Assembly (NCBI GenBank): GCA_035296285.1
Contig: DATHBF010000449.1
Location: 11,372 to 75,371 of the forward strand
Direction: 5' to 3'
Source of the DNA: QHXN01 sp035296285
GTDB taxonomy: Bacteria > Acidobacteriota > Blastocatellia > Pyrinomonadales > Pyrinomonadaceae
DNA: 64,000 bases
The position numbers were made by a program, and so were the translations under genes. Position 1 is the stretch's first letter. Every line of letters begins with the position of its first letter. The notes below the pieces were generated by a model. It had not been told where the DNA came from, ran no database searches, and saw nothing but the letters and a program-made list of their open reading frames with translations. Below, piece after piece: positions 7,602-16,716 of the stretch.

Positions 7602-9811
7602 GGTTTCGCCTCGCGCAGCGCCTTCTCCTTCAACTGCCGGGCGGTTTCCAGATGCCGCTCGCCGTCGGCCTGGCGGCCCGCGGCGATGTAGGCGCGGCCG
7701 AGCTGGTAGTGGACGTGTGCCTCGCCGGGGGCGAGCCGCGCCGCCGCCTCAAGGCTCTCGACGGCTCCGCGCGCGTCGCCGCGCTTGAGCAGGGCGTTGC
7801 CCAGCTCGAAGTGGGCGTTGGCGAACTCGGGCCTCTCGCGCAGAACGTCCCGCATGAGGGAGACGCCCCGCTCCGTCTCCTGCCGCGCGAGCAGCGCGAA
7901 GCCGAGATGATACCTGGCCTCCACGTCCGAGGGGTTAAGCCGTAGCTCCGCCTCGAACTCGCGCGCGGCGTCGTCGAGACGGCCCGCCTTCAGGTGGATG
8001 AGCCCGGAGTAGAAGTGCGCGAGGCGCACGCGCGGGTCGAGCGCGAGCGCGGCGCGGAGTTCTTCGAGCGCGCGCGCCGCGTCGTTCCGCTCGTAGTGGG
8101 CGCGGCCCAAGAGGATGTGGACCTGCGGGCTGTTGTCGCCGAGCGCCACCATCTGCCGCGTGACGCGCTCGGCCTCCTCCTTCCTGCCCGCCTTGCCGAG
8201 CGAGAGGGCGAGCGGGTAGTAGAGCGCGGCCTCGCCGGGCCTGGCCGCGACGACCTCGGCGAGCAGCGCGGAGGCTTTGGCGTAGTCTTCGGCCATGAAG
8301 TAGCTGAGGCCGAGCAACTGTTTGGCGTGCAGGTTCGAGGGCCGCGCCTTCAGCTCGCGTTCGAGCGGCGCGACGGCGTCTTTGTAAGACTCGGACTTGA
8401 AGTGCGCGAGGCCGAGGTTGTAGTCGAGACCTTCGTGGCGCGGGTTCCAGAGCGCGGCCCGCGCGAACTGCTCGGCCGCCGCGCGGAAGTCGCGCCGCTC
8501 GGCGCGGAGCAGGCCGATGTTGTTGTGCGCCGCCGCGACCACCTTTTCGTAATAGGCCGACTGCGGGGTCAACTCTTCGCGTTTATCGCCCGCGTCCTGC
8601 GCGCCCGTGACCACGTTTTGCGGCGAGACGAGTTCGGGCAGGCCGCTCTGATTCTCCCTGCCGGCGCGGCCCAGGAAGGCGTCGAGCTTCGCCCCGTCGG
8701 TCTTGAAGGCTTTGGACTTGAGTTCGGCCGCGCGCTGCAACTCGCGCTCGCCCTCCTGCGTGCGGCCTGCCTTCAGGAGCGACTGGCCGAGGCGGTAGTG
8801 CGCGTTCGTCACCTGATAGTCGTTGTGCTCGAAGCCGGGGCTGAAGGCGATGGCCTTGCGGAGAGCTTCAATCGCCTGCTCGTAGCGGCCGAGATTCTGG
8901 TAAGCCTGCCCGAGGAAGAAGTGCGGGTCGGCGTTGCGGGGCTGCGCGCGCGAAGCCCTCTCAAGGTGCGCGGCGGCCTCGGCCCAACGCCCCTCGCTGC
9001 TGTGGATGACGCCGAGGTGGTAGTTCGCCAGAAACTCGTCGGGGTGCGCCGACAACTCCGCCTGCAACTCCTTCACGGCGTCGCCGAGTCCGGCCGCGCC
9101 GTCCTTGAGCAGGTACGCGAGCGCGAGGTGGTAGTGGACGCGCGGCAGGCGCGGGTCGAGCGCGACGGCCCTCTTGAACTCCTCGACGGCTTCGGCGTGA
9201 AAGCCCGTCTCGCGGTAGGCTCGCCCGACGAGCACGCGCAGGCGCGCGCCGTCGCCGAGCCCCTTTATCATCCGCTCGAAAACTCGCTGCGCGTCGGCGG
9301 GCCGGCGCCCCTTGAGGTAGGCCAGCGAGAGCGTGTAGGCGGCGTCGTAATCCCCGGGCGCGAGCGCGAGCGCCGATTCAAGCTCGCGCGCCGAGCCGGC
9401 GAAGTCGCCCAGCATGAAGCGGGTCTTGCCCAGCATGTGGCGGGCCGGCGCGCTCTGCGGGTCGCGCGCGAGGGCGCGGGCGAGAGGCTCGGCGGCCTTC
9501 TGGTATTGGCCGGCGTGGAAGTAGGCGATTGAGAGCTCGACGAGCGCCCCGACCGAATCGGGGCGGCGGGCGGCGGCCGCTTCATGCGCCGCGACCGCCC
9601 GCGCGTAATCGCCCTGCGCGACGTAAGCCCTGCCCAGCGCCGGGTAGGCCGCGGCGAGGATGGCCTCGAACTCGGCCTCGGCCGCGGCGAAGTTCCCGGC
9701 GCGGTGGTGCGCCTCGGCGGCCTCGTAATGCTTGCGGAACGAATCGCCCGGCGACTGAAAGGGGGTGAAGATGAGGAGCAGCAGCGCGAGCATGGACGAG
9801 GGGGAATGCAT
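7598..9811 (-). CDS. Large exported tetratricopeptide-repeat protein
   Basis: The protein has 737 residues; a signal/anchor segment (MLALLLLIFTPF) lies near the N-terminus and a second Met at 7 is an alternative start. Roughly 16-18 TPRs fill the rest of the chain, with a break around residues 390-420 (ENQSGLPELVSPQNVVTG) that separates two TPR superhelices. It overlaps the CRTAC1 gene by 4 bp. It lies downstream of the TonB receptor but is separated from it by a strong hairpin (9852-9891), so it may have its own promoter or depend on read-through. It is probably a periplasmic adaptor; no catalytic motif is seen. Confidence 0.87.
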   Translation of the reverse strand: MHSPSSMLALLLLIFTPFQSPGDSFRKHYEAAEAHHRAGNFAAAEAEFEAILAAAYPALGRAYVAQGDYARAVAAHEAAAARRPDSVGALVELSIAYFHAGQYQKAAEPLARALARDPQSAPARHMLGKTRFMLGDFAGSARELESALALAPGDYDAAYTLSLAYLKGRRPADAQRVFERMIKGLGDGARLRVLVGRAYRETGFHAEAVEEFKRAVALDPRLPRVHYHLALAYLLKDGAAGLGDAVKELQAELSAHPDEFLANYHLGVIHSSEGRWAEAAAHLERASRAQPRNADPHFFLGQAYQNLGRYEQAIEALRKAIAFSPGFEHNDYQVTNAHYRLGQSLLKAGRTQEGERELQRAAELKSKAFKTDGAKLDAFLGRAGRENQSGLPELVSPQNVVTGAQDAGDKREELTPQSAYYEKVVAAAHNNIGLLRAERRDFRAAAEQFARAALWNPRHEGLDYNLGLAHFKSESYKDAVAPLERELKARPSNLHAKQLLGLSYFMAEDYAKASALLAEVVAARPGEAALYYPLALSLGKAGRKEEAERVTRQMVALGDNSPQVHILLGRAHYERNDAARALEELRAALALDPRVRLAHFYSGLIHLKAGRLDDAAREFEAELRLNPSDVEARYHLGFALLARQETERGVSLMRDVLRERPEFANAHFELGNALLKRGDARGAVESLEAAARLAPGEAHVHYQLGRAYIAAGRQADGERHLETARQLKEKALREAKP

Positions 9812-9851
9812 TGCTGGTTTGAAAGACTCGGGTCGGACTCGGCAGAAACCG

Positions 9852-9891
9852 GGACGGAGGGCGAGGGTGATTAAACCCCCGCCCTCCGTCC
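9852..9891 (-). terminator. Hairpin between TonB receptor and downstream TPR gene
   Basis: The arms GGACGGAGGGCG and CGCCCTCCGTCC are perfectly complementary, with additional GGG/CCC pairing inside and a short loop. The hairpin follows the stop of the TonB-dependent receptor (minus-strand transcription) by about 25 bp. No long U-run follows, so it may attenuate transcription or protect the 3' end instead of terminating fully. Confidence 0.6.
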
Positions 9892-9915
9892 GCGTCGTGG
9901 CCTGACCGAATTATA

Positions 9916-12900
9916 TCAGAAGCCGAACTTCAGGCCGAACTGAATTTCGCGCGGCCCCCTGGTCGAGCCCGCCCGGCCGAAGGCACTGTTGCCGAGGTTG
10001 TTCTCGATGCCGAAGGGGGCGACGCTGGCGTTGTGCCCGCGGTAGTTGACCAAGTTGAAGACGTTGAACATCTCGCCGCGGAACTGGATGTTGTAGCGCT
10101 CGCGCATCCTCCAGTTCTTGGCGAACGAGAAGTCTACGTTCTTGATGCCCGGCGCGCGGACGTACCCGCGCGGGAGGTTGCCGAACGTGCCCGGCGCGGG
10201 CAGGGCGAAGGCGAGGCGGTTGATGAGCAGCGAGCGGTCTCCGGGGTTGTCGAGGTAGACGGGCTGGCCCGCGACGAGGTTGGGCCGCTGCACGGTCGCG
10301 TTGCCGAGGCCCGCCCGGTCAACGCCCGTGATGATGTTGAGCGGCGTGCCGCTGTAGAAGGAGGCGATGGTGTTGAACTGCCAGTCACCCAGGACGGCGT
10401 TCGCCAGCCGGCCCCGGTCTTTGAAGGACGGCAGGGCGTAGACGGCGTTGAAGACGAGCGAGTGGCGGCGGTCGAGGTCGGCGTCGCCGCGGTCGATGTC
10501 GTAGTTGAAAACGTCGGTCGTGGCGCTGATGTAGGACTGGGTCGGGACGTTGCTGATGGTGTGCGACCACGTGTAGGCCGTCTGGAAGGCCAGCCCGTCG
10601 GTGAACCGGCGGTCGATCCAGACCTGCATCGCGTGGTAGTTCGAGTCGCCCGTGGACTCGTCGCGGGTGACGGCGTTCGAGAAGCCGAAGCGGCGGAAGC
10701 CGGGCGAGTTGGCGTCGGCCCCGTTCGCGACCTGCTGGCGGAACTGCGGGCGGACGGCGTTGTAGCTGCCGTTAATCAAACGCCAGATGTGGAGGCCGTG
10801 GTTGCCGACGTAGGAGACCTCGGCCACGGTGTTCTTCATCACCTCGCGCGAGACGGTCAGGTTCCACTGCCAGCTCTCGGGCGGGCGGAAGTTGGGGTCA
10901 ACCGAGTTGACCGCGCCCACGTCCTGCGCCCGCGCGGCGAGCACGGCGGCGTTGGCGTTGTCGAGCGTGCGGCAGGTCGGGCAGTCGGCTAAGGAGACGG
11001 CGCCCGGGTTCCAGCCCGTGTCAACCTGCGTCGTCCACGGCGGGTTGAGCGAGAGCCGGAGCAGCGACGCGATGACGTTCGAGCGGCTCATGTAGCGGCC
11101 GAAGCCGAGGCGCAGCGCCGTCTTGCCGTCGTCGGTGATGCCCCACGCCAGGCCGACGCGCGGCTGGAAGCCGTGCTTGTAGGCGTTGACGAGGGCGCGC
11201 GGCAGCCCCGCCGCCTCGGCCTGGTCGGCGCGGACGTAGCCGGAGTTCAAGTTGACGCCGTCGAAGCGTTCGGGAATCCAGTTCGTGATGCGGTCGTCGG
11301 CGGAGAAGGCCGGCGGGAAGTAGGAGTAGCGCAGGCCTAAGGTGAGCGTCAGCCGCGGGTGCGCCTTCCAGGTGTCGTTGCCGTAGAACTCGAAGTCGCG
11401 CCAGCGGCCGAGCGTCATGTCCTGCCGCTGCAACTCCGTGTACTGGAGGATGGGCAGGTCGCGGAGCAGCAGGTCGGTGATCAGGCTGTTCGTGCGGCCG
11501 CCGTCGGTCTGGACGGTGTAGACGCCGCTGCCGCCGCTCGGCTGCTCGTCCTTCTTGTTGTGGCTGAAGAGGACGCCGAACTTCGTGCTGTGCGGGCCGA
11601 AGACCTTCGAGAGGTCGTCCTTCCAGATGAAGAGGTCCTGGTGGTTCTCCCAGGGGGCCTGGTGCCAGAGGTTGCCGTAGCCGCCCGCGCCCCAGCCGAC
11701 GGTCGGGAAGCCGGTGCCTGCGACGCGCGGGAAGACGGTCGGGAAGACGGCGGCGACCTGCTCGTTGAGCGTCTGGCCGACCGCGCTCGTCGAGACGAAG
11801 ATATCGTTGCCGGCCTTCGAGAACTGGAACTCGTTGACGGTCGTCGGGTTGATGGTGTTCGCCAGCTTGACGGCGAAGCTGTGGCTCGGCTGCTCCCAGT
11901 CCGAGGAGAGCGTCGGGAACGGCGTGTCGCCCCAGAAGTTGCCCGACGCCTCGCCGTGCACCCACGTCTCGTTGATGTAGCGCACCATCAGGTTCATCTT
12001 GTCCGTGATGGCGATGTCGCCGCGGATCAGGTCCTGGCGGGTGTTGACGGGCTGCAAGGGCGAGTCGCTCCAGTTCGCGCCGGTCTTGCGGCCCGTCGGG
12101 TCGTCCACGCTGTTCGGCAGCGGGAAGACGTTCATCATCGCGAGTCCGGCCGGGCTCAGGCGCGACTGCGGGATGATGTTGCCGGGGAACCGCTGGCAGG
12201 TGGCGGCGCTGAAGACGCGGTTGCCGTTGGTGTCGCGCGTGCAGGTGGTCGGGTCCCAGGGGAGGTTGCCGGTGAGCGCGCCGCTGAAGTCGCCGCGGCG
12301 CTCGGCGGCCGTCGGGACGAGGGCTCGCAGCGGCGTCCCGCGCCGCTCGCGCCGCCACTCCTCGGACCAGAAGAAGAAGGCCCGGTCCTTGACGATGGGG
12401 CCGTTGAAGTTGCCGCCGAAGTTGTTGTAGCGGAGTTTCGGGCGCTTGCCGCCGGACTGGTTCGTGAACCAGTCGTTGGCGTTCAGCTTGTCGTTGCGGA
12501 AGAACTCGAAGAGCGAGCCGTGGAAGGTGTTGGTGCCGCCCTTGGTGACGAGGTTGATGACCGCGCCCTGCGCCTGCCCGTACTCGGCCGAGAAGCTGTT
12601 GCGCTCGACGCGGAACTCGGCGATGGAGTCGATGGACGGGAAGACGAGGAGGGTGGCGTTCGAGCCCACGTCCATGTTGTTGACGCCGTCCACCGTCCAC
12701 ATGTTGGCGTTCGACTGGTTGCCGTTGACCGACACGTCCACGTGCGAGTCGAGCCCCGTCCCGCGCGTGCCGAAGGCGCCGCCCTCGTTCGGGGCCGACA
12801 GCCCCGGCACGAGCGTCACCAGCGCGGCGTAGTTGCGGCCGTTCAGGGGCAGTTCCGTCACCTGCTTCTCGGAGACGAGGCTGCTGACCTTGCCGCTCTC

Positions 12901-13293
12901 GCTCTCGACGAGCTGCGCCGCGCCGCTGACCGTCACGGTCTCGCCTATCGAGCCGATTTCGAGCGTGAGGTCAACGACCACGCGGTCGGCGACGTGCACC
13001 TCGATGCCGGGCGCGACCGTCTTCTTAAACCCCGACGGGGCCGTGCTCACGGTGTACCGCCCCACGGGCAGGCTCGGCGCCGAGTAGGTGCCGTCCTCGC
13101 CTGTGCGGACGGTGCGCGTCTGCCCGGTGGCCTCCTCGACGATCGTGACCTCGGCCCCGGACACGGCCGCGCCCTGCGGGTCGCGCACCGTGCCGCTGAT
13201 GCTGCCGACGGTGCTCGTCTGGGCGCTGGCGACGCCCGCAAGGCCGGCCGCCAGCAAAACCAGCACGACGCTCAGACCGAAAATCTTTTTCAT
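9916..13293 (-). CDS. Oar-like TonB-dependent outer-membrane receptor with carboxypeptidase-regulatory-like N-terminus
   Basis: The protein has 1125 residues and a signal peptide at about 1-24. Residues about 28-115 form a CarboxypepD_reg-like/Cna-B fold (GSISGTVRDPQGAAVSGAEVTI). A plug domain with ELPLNGRNYAALVTLVPG and VDGVNNMD follows, then a long beta-barrel ending in the Phe-terminated strand typical of BAM substrates (FGLKFGF). This architecture is characteristic of the large acidobacterial Oar-like family, assumed to import large or complex substrates using TonB energy; no substrate can be named. An AGGAG ribosome-binding site lies about 10 nt before the ATG. The divergent regulator at 13750 and the CRTAC1/TPR genes downstream suggest one uptake unit. 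Confidence 0.94.
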   Translation of the reverse strand: MKKIFGLSVVLVLLAAGLAGVASAQTSTVGSISGTVRDPQGAAVSGAEVTIVEEATGQTRTVRTGEDGTYSAPSLPVGRYTVSTAPSGFKKTVAPGIEVHVADRVVVDLTLEIGSIGETVTVSGAAQLVESESGKVSSLVSEKQVTELPLNGRNYAALVTLVPGLSAPNEGGAFGTRGTGLDSHVDVSVNGNQSNANMWTVDGVNNMDVGSNATLLVFPSIDSIAEFRVERNSFSAEYGQAQGAVINLVTKGGTNTFHGSLFEFFRNDKLNANDWFTNQSGGKRPKLRYNNFGGNFNGPIVKDRAFFFWSEEWRRERRGTPLRALVPTAAERRGDFSGALTGNLPWDPTTCTRDTNGNRVFSAATCQRFPGNIIPQSRLSPAGLAMMNVFPLPNSVDDPTGRKTGANWSDSPLQPVNTRQDLIRGDIAITDKMNLMVRYINETWVHGEASGNFWGDTPFPTLSSDWEQPSHSFAVKLANTINPTTVNEFQFSKAGNDIFVSTSAVGQTLNEQVAAVFPTVFPRVAGTGFPTVGWGAGGYGNLWHQAPWENHQDLFIWKDDLSKVFGPHSTKFGVLFSHNKKDEQPSGGSGVYTVQTDGGRTNSLITDLLLRDLPILQYTELQRQDMTLGRWRDFEFYGNDTWKAHPRLTLTLGLRYSYFPPAFSADDRITNWIPERFDGVNLNSGYVRADQAEAAGLPRALVNAYKHGFQPRVGLAWGITDDGKTALRLGFGRYMSRSNVIASLLRLSLNPPWTTQVDTGWNPGAVSLADCPTCRTLDNANAAVLAARAQDVGAVNSVDPNFRPPESWQWNLTVSREVMKNTVAEVSYVGNHGLHIWRLINGSYNAVRPQFRQQVANGADANSPGFRRFGFSNAVTRDESTGDSNYHAMQVWIDRRFTDGLAFQTAYTWSHTISNVPTQSYISATTDVFNYDIDRGDADLDRRHSLVFNAVYALPSFKDRGRLANAVLGDWQFNTIASFYSGTPLNIITGVDRAGLGNATVQRPNLVAGQPVYLDNPGDRSLLINRLAFALPAPGTFGNLPRGYVRAPGIKNVDFSFAKNWRMRERYNIQFRGEMFNVFNLVNYRGHNASVAPFGIENNLGNSAFGRAGSTRGPREIQFGLKFGF

Positions 13294-13749
13294 GACTCGG
13301 GCTCTCCTGACGCGTTCGGGCCGGCCCTCGTCTGGAGGCCCGAATCAAATTCAAACAGGTGTGGAGAAGGTCTAACGGCTCGCCGCGCCCCCGGAAGTTC
13401 GGGAGCATCATTGACTATCTTGTCGATAATAGAACGAAGCCGGAGCCAAATTTCGGAGCCGGTGCGGACAGATTAGGACGTGGATACACTCTAAACCCTT
13501 TATTTATCAGGACGAAAGTTACTGTCAGTAAGATACGCTGTCCCTCGCGTTCGGGCGCGTATTTCCCGGGAAAATCCGCACGTTACAGCGGCGATGTAAC
13601 CTCGTTACACGCGCCGAGTTGTTGAGAAACAACGCGCCGGCTTATAATTCGGGCCGCCGTAACTCGTTGGCCCCGGCCTTTGTAGGAATACCGAACAAAT
13701 ATTTCTCATTCACAAGCGGCGGCGCTCTTTCGGCTTCCCGTTCGGGAGT
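13294..13749. promoter_or_regulatory. Divergent intergenic control region between TonB receptor and regulator
   Basis: This 456-bp region has no convincing gene and is AT-richer than its flanks. It carries two potential operators. One is TTACTG-T-CAGTAA, a perfect palindrome at 13521-13533. The other is a cluster of three half-sites GTTACA (13582-13587), TGTAAC (13595-13600) and GTTACA (13604-13609), the first two forming an inverted repeat with a 7-bp spacer. A sigma70-like promoter for the plus-strand regulator follows. Confidence 0.55.
13619..13648 (+). promoter_or_regulatory. Sigma70-type promoter for the gene at 13750
   Basis: A perfect -10 hexamer TATAAT lies at 13643-13648. The best -35 is TTGTTG at 13619-13624 (18-bp spacer); TTGAGA at 13622 would give 15 bp. 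The three GTTACA/TGTAAC half-sites end 10 bp upstream of the -35, a plausible activator or repressor position. This implies a leader of about 95 nt. Confidence 0.55.
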
Positions 13750-15132
13750 ATGGAATTAGACAGGGAACAGAAGCTCGCGCAGTTGGAGAAGGTTCTCCAG
13801 AGCCGCACGCTCCAGAACTCGGAGAGCCTGAAGGCATTCCTGCGCTTCGTCGTGGAGAAGACGCTGGACGATCAGGGCGCGCTCCTCAAGGAGTACACCA
13901 TCGCCACGGAGGTCTTCGGCCGTAACAGCGACTACGACCCGCGCATCGATTCGGTCGTGCGCGTGCAGGCCGGGAGGCTGCGGACGAAGCTTCAGGAGTA
14001 TTACACCACCGAGGGCAAGGGCGACTCGGTCGTCATCGACCTGCCGAAGGGCCACTACTACCCGGTCTTCACCTGCCCGCGCCCGGATGCCCCGCAGGAT
14101 TCTCCGCCGCTCGCCGTCCTGCCGCCGGCCGAGGCGCCCGCGACGAACGGGCACGCCGCACCCGCCGCACACGCCGAGGGACAACGCGCGCGGGGCAGGG
14201 CGAGGGCGTTCGTCGTGCCGGCGCTCTGCGCCGCCGTCGCCCTGCTGGGCATGGCGGCGCTCGCGCTCTACGCGTCCAACCGGGAGTTGCGACGGCAGGC
14301 CGCGGCGGCGGCCGCCCCCGACCCTTCGCTCGACAACGAAGACTTCAAGGCCGTCTGGGGGCCGTTCGTGGACGAGCCGGAGCCGCCGCTGCTCGTCCTG
14401 AGCAACCCGACCGTCTACCGCTTCCTGAACAAGGCCGACCCGGAGTCGCTGGCGCGGCGCGCCATGGAGTTGAGCCCCGCGCAGACGCGCGCGCTCGTCG
14501 AGGCGCCGGAGTTCAAAGGCCAGTGGACGGGCGGCGAGTCGCCCAAACTCATCCCCTCGCTCGGCATGTACACGGGGATGGGCGAGGCCATCGGGCTCTA
14601 CCGCCTGACCGACCTCTTCCGGGCCGCGGACAAGGGCATCATGCTCCGCCAGAGCCGGCAAGTCTCGGCCGCCGACCTGAAGTACCGCAACGTGGTCCTG
14701 CTCGGCAGCATTTACGTCAACGAGTGGACGCGCCGGCTGCCCACGGTCGAGAACTTCAACTACACCTTCAACGCGACCATCGAGAACCGCGACCCGCGGC
14801 CCGGCGAGGAGCGCGAGTACAAGCCGCAGTTCAACCCCGAGACGGGCGGCCTCTCCGTCGACTACGCGCTCGTCACGGTCAAGCCGAACGTCTCCGGCGA
14901 GCACGCGGTGATGACGCTCGCCGGCATCTTCAGCGAGGGGACGGAGGCCGCGGCCGAGTTCGTCACCACTCGCAACCACCTCGCGGTCCTCGGCCAGAGC
15001 CTCCGCCAGCTCGGCGGGCAGCGGCCCCCGCCGAAGTACTACCAGGCGCTCCTCAAAGTCGAAGTCGAGAACGGCACGCCGACCACCATCACCCTCCTCT
15101 CGCTGCGCGCGCTCCCCGCGCCGAGCAAGTAA
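13750..15132 (+). CDS. Single-pass membrane protein with winged-helix-like N-terminal domain (putative regulator)
   Basis: The protein has 460 residues. Residues 1-100 contain a pattern widespread in Acidobacteria (SLKAFLRFVVEKTL, LKEYTIATEVFGR, YDPRIDSVVRVQAGRLR, DLPKGHYYPVF) that resembles the N-terminal segment of many TM-anchored transcriptional-regulator-like or cyclase-like proteins. A Pro/Ala linker, one transmembrane helix (about 155-178) and an unrecognised extracytoplasmic domain of about 280 residues follow. It is divergent from the TonB receptor gene, so I infer a CadC/ToxR-like role sensing outside and acting on the receptor promoter. DNA binding is not proven from sequence alone. 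Confidence 0.75.
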   Translation: MELDREQKLAQLEKVLQSRTLQNSESLKAFLRFVVEKTLDDQGALLKEYTIATEVFGRNSDYDPRIDSVVRVQAGRLRTKLQEYYTTEGKGDSVVIDLPKGHYYPVFTCPRPDAPQDSPPLAVLPPAEAPATNGHAAPAAHAEGQRARGRARAFVVPALCAAVALLGMAALALYASNRELRRQAAAAAAPDPSLDNEDFKAVWGPFVDEPEPPLLVLSNPTVYRFLNKADPESLARRAMELSPAQTRALVEAPEFKGQWTGGESPKLIPSLGMYTGMGEAIGLYRLTDLFRAADKGIMLRQSRQVSAADLKYRNVVLLGSIYVNEWTRRLPTVENFNYTFNATIENRDPRPGEEREYKPQFNPETGGLSVDYALVTVKPNVSGEHAVMTLAGIFSEGTEAAAEFVTTRNHLAVLGQSLRQLGGQRPPPKYYQALLKVEVENGTPTTITLLSLRALPAPSK

Positions 15133-15144
15133 GAGCAGGGCGGC

Positions 15145-15792
15145 TCACCTCTTGCGCGCGTCGCCGAGCCTCTCGGCCGTCCTCTTAATGCCGTCACTGA
15201 GGAGGAGGATGTGCCGCAGGTCGCGGTCGGCCTTGGCCGACTGGTTCACGTCCACCACCGCCGGCTCTTTGAAGACGGGGTTCTCCGTGAAGCTGTCTAT
15301 GCGCTTGCACATCGTCACCAGCGCGTCCCTCATCTGCCCTTCGCCGATCTCGACCGGCTCCTTTCTTTCGCCCTCCGCGGTGCCGGCGCGCGTGAGGTAA
15401 GTTTTCAGCCGCCCGGCGCGCCTGTTGATCTCCTCCGCCTCTTCGGCAATGAACTTGTAGTCGAGCGGCTTTTCCGAGCGGAGGTGACGCACCACCTTGT
15501 TGCGCAGGACCTGGATACTCTTGAAGTCGTCCTTCACCTGTTCGGCGGCGGCCTCCGCGCCGCGCCGGTCCTCTTTCTTCGGGCCGCCCAGTATCTCAAG
15601 GCTGCGGAGTTGAGCCTCGCGCTGCTGCCTCTCGCGTGCCTCGGCCAGGGGGTCGCGGTTGCCCGGGGCCGGCGGGCCGGGGAGCGTGCTCTGCTGCGCG
15701 CGCGCCGGGAGGGCCGCAAAAACGCACGAGAGGCACGCCGCCCCCGCGAAGCCGATCACGACTCTTGCCACGGGCGCCCGGTGGTTCAGCAT
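15145..15792 (-). CDS. Exported alpha-helical protein, paralogue of 15969-16592
   Basis: The protein has 215 residues with a signal sequence ending near residue 33 (ARAQ). The remainder is charged and helical, with the core VKDDFKSIQVLRNKVVRHL, PLDYKFIAEEAEEINRRAGRLKTYL and the tail LLLSDGIKRTAERLGDARK. These three blocks align with blocks of the divergent neighbour at 15969-16592 (IREDFVRLQVVNNDLARAV; PLDFKLVSKSASEIKKRAERLK; IIGLSERVKKGSEKLGEAD). I do not recognise a named family. A GGGAGG ribosome-binding site precedes the ATG. It is convergent with the regulator gene, 12 bp away. Confidence 0.75.
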   Translation of the reverse strand: MLNHRAPVARVVIGFAGAACLSCVFAALPARAQQSTLPGPPAPGNRDPLAEARERQQREAQLRSLEILGGPKKEDRRGAEAAAEQVKDDFKSIQVLRNKVVRHLRSEKPLDYKFIAEEAEEINRRAGRLKTYLTRAGTAEGERKEPVEIGEGQMRDALVTMCKRIDSFTENPVFKEPAVVDVNQSAKADRDLRHILLLSDGIKRTAERLGDARKR

Positions 15793-15968
15793 CGCCGTCC
15801 TCCCTCGACCTTTAATCCGCGGGTGACATATTACAACACTGCCCTCGCCCTCTCATCGGCGAGAGAAACGGGGAGTGATATCATGCCGGCCGGGAACTTC
15901 TCTTGAGGCACACGCGCCGACCTCGTTAACATTGCGCTTCATGGCGCCACGTCGAAGAAAGGCGGCTT

Positions 15969-16592
15969 ATGGTGGACCACTCGTCAAAGCCCGTCCTCAG
16001 CGCAGCGGCGGCTCTCCTCTTCGCGGCCTTCACCGTGGGGGCGCAAGACCAGGCGGCTCGGAATGCCGAGCGGGTCGCACGCGAGCGGATGGCCCGCGAG
16101 GCCGCCGATAGCGAGGAGCGCGAGATGATGCTCGCGCTGACCGAGCGCTACCACAGGTCGGGCGAGCAGCGCGAGCCGCGCCTGGCGTTCGCGCAGATCA
16201 GGGAAGACTTCGTGCGCCTACAGGTCGTCAACAACGACCTGGCGCGGGCCGTCTCCGGCGGGGCGCCACTCGACTTTAAACTCGTCTCTAAGTCCGCCTC
16301 GGAGATAAAGAAGCGGGCCGAGCGGCTGAAGGAGAACCTGGCGCTGCCCGAGGCGGACGGGGGCGAGAAGCCCCCCGCGTCCCCTGCGCCGACGGACCCG
16401 GAGCAGTTACGGACGGCGCTCTCGCGCCTCGACGGAATCGTACTCAGGTTCACGAACTCCCTCCACGCGAAGGGCCTCCGGCGTTTCGACGCCCAGTCGT
16501 CCGCCAGGCTGCGGCTCGACCTTGAGGCCATCATCGGGCTGAGCGAGCGTGTGAAGAAGGGCAGCGAGAAGCTGGGCGAAGCTGACCGCTAA
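15969..16592 (+). CDS. Exported alpha-helical protein, paralogue of 15145-15792
   Basis: The protein has 207 residues: a signal peptide (LSAAAALLFAAFTVGAQ), an Arg/Glu-rich helical segment, the conserved IREDF...PLDFK...EIKKRAERLKENL block, a Pro-rich linker (about 135-150), and a C-terminal helix pair ending SERVKKGSEKLGEADR. It shares its architecture and key residues with the divergent minus-strand gene. No catalytic motif or lipobox is seen. The two genes sit head to head across a 176-bp promoter region, consistent with duplication plus inversion. Function is unknown. Confidence 0.75.
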   Translation: MVDHSSKPVLSAAAALLFAAFTVGAQDQAARNAERVARERMAREAADSEEREMMLALTERYHRSGEQREPRLAFAQIREDFVRLQVVNNDLARAVSGGAPLDFKLVSKSASEIKKRAERLKENLALPEADGGEKPPASPAPTDPEQLRTALSRLDGIVLRFTNSLHAKGLRRFDAQSSARLRLDLEAIIGLSERVKKGSEKLGEADR

Positions 16593-16716
16593 ACCGGGGC
16601 GCCAACAGCGACCCGCCTCACGCCCTTCTCCTCCCACCCCCGAGCCTTTTTTGATCCCTTTCGTCCCGCCTTCACGCGTTCTGAATCAGGGCAACGCAGT
16701 CCGCCGCCCGAACCCT

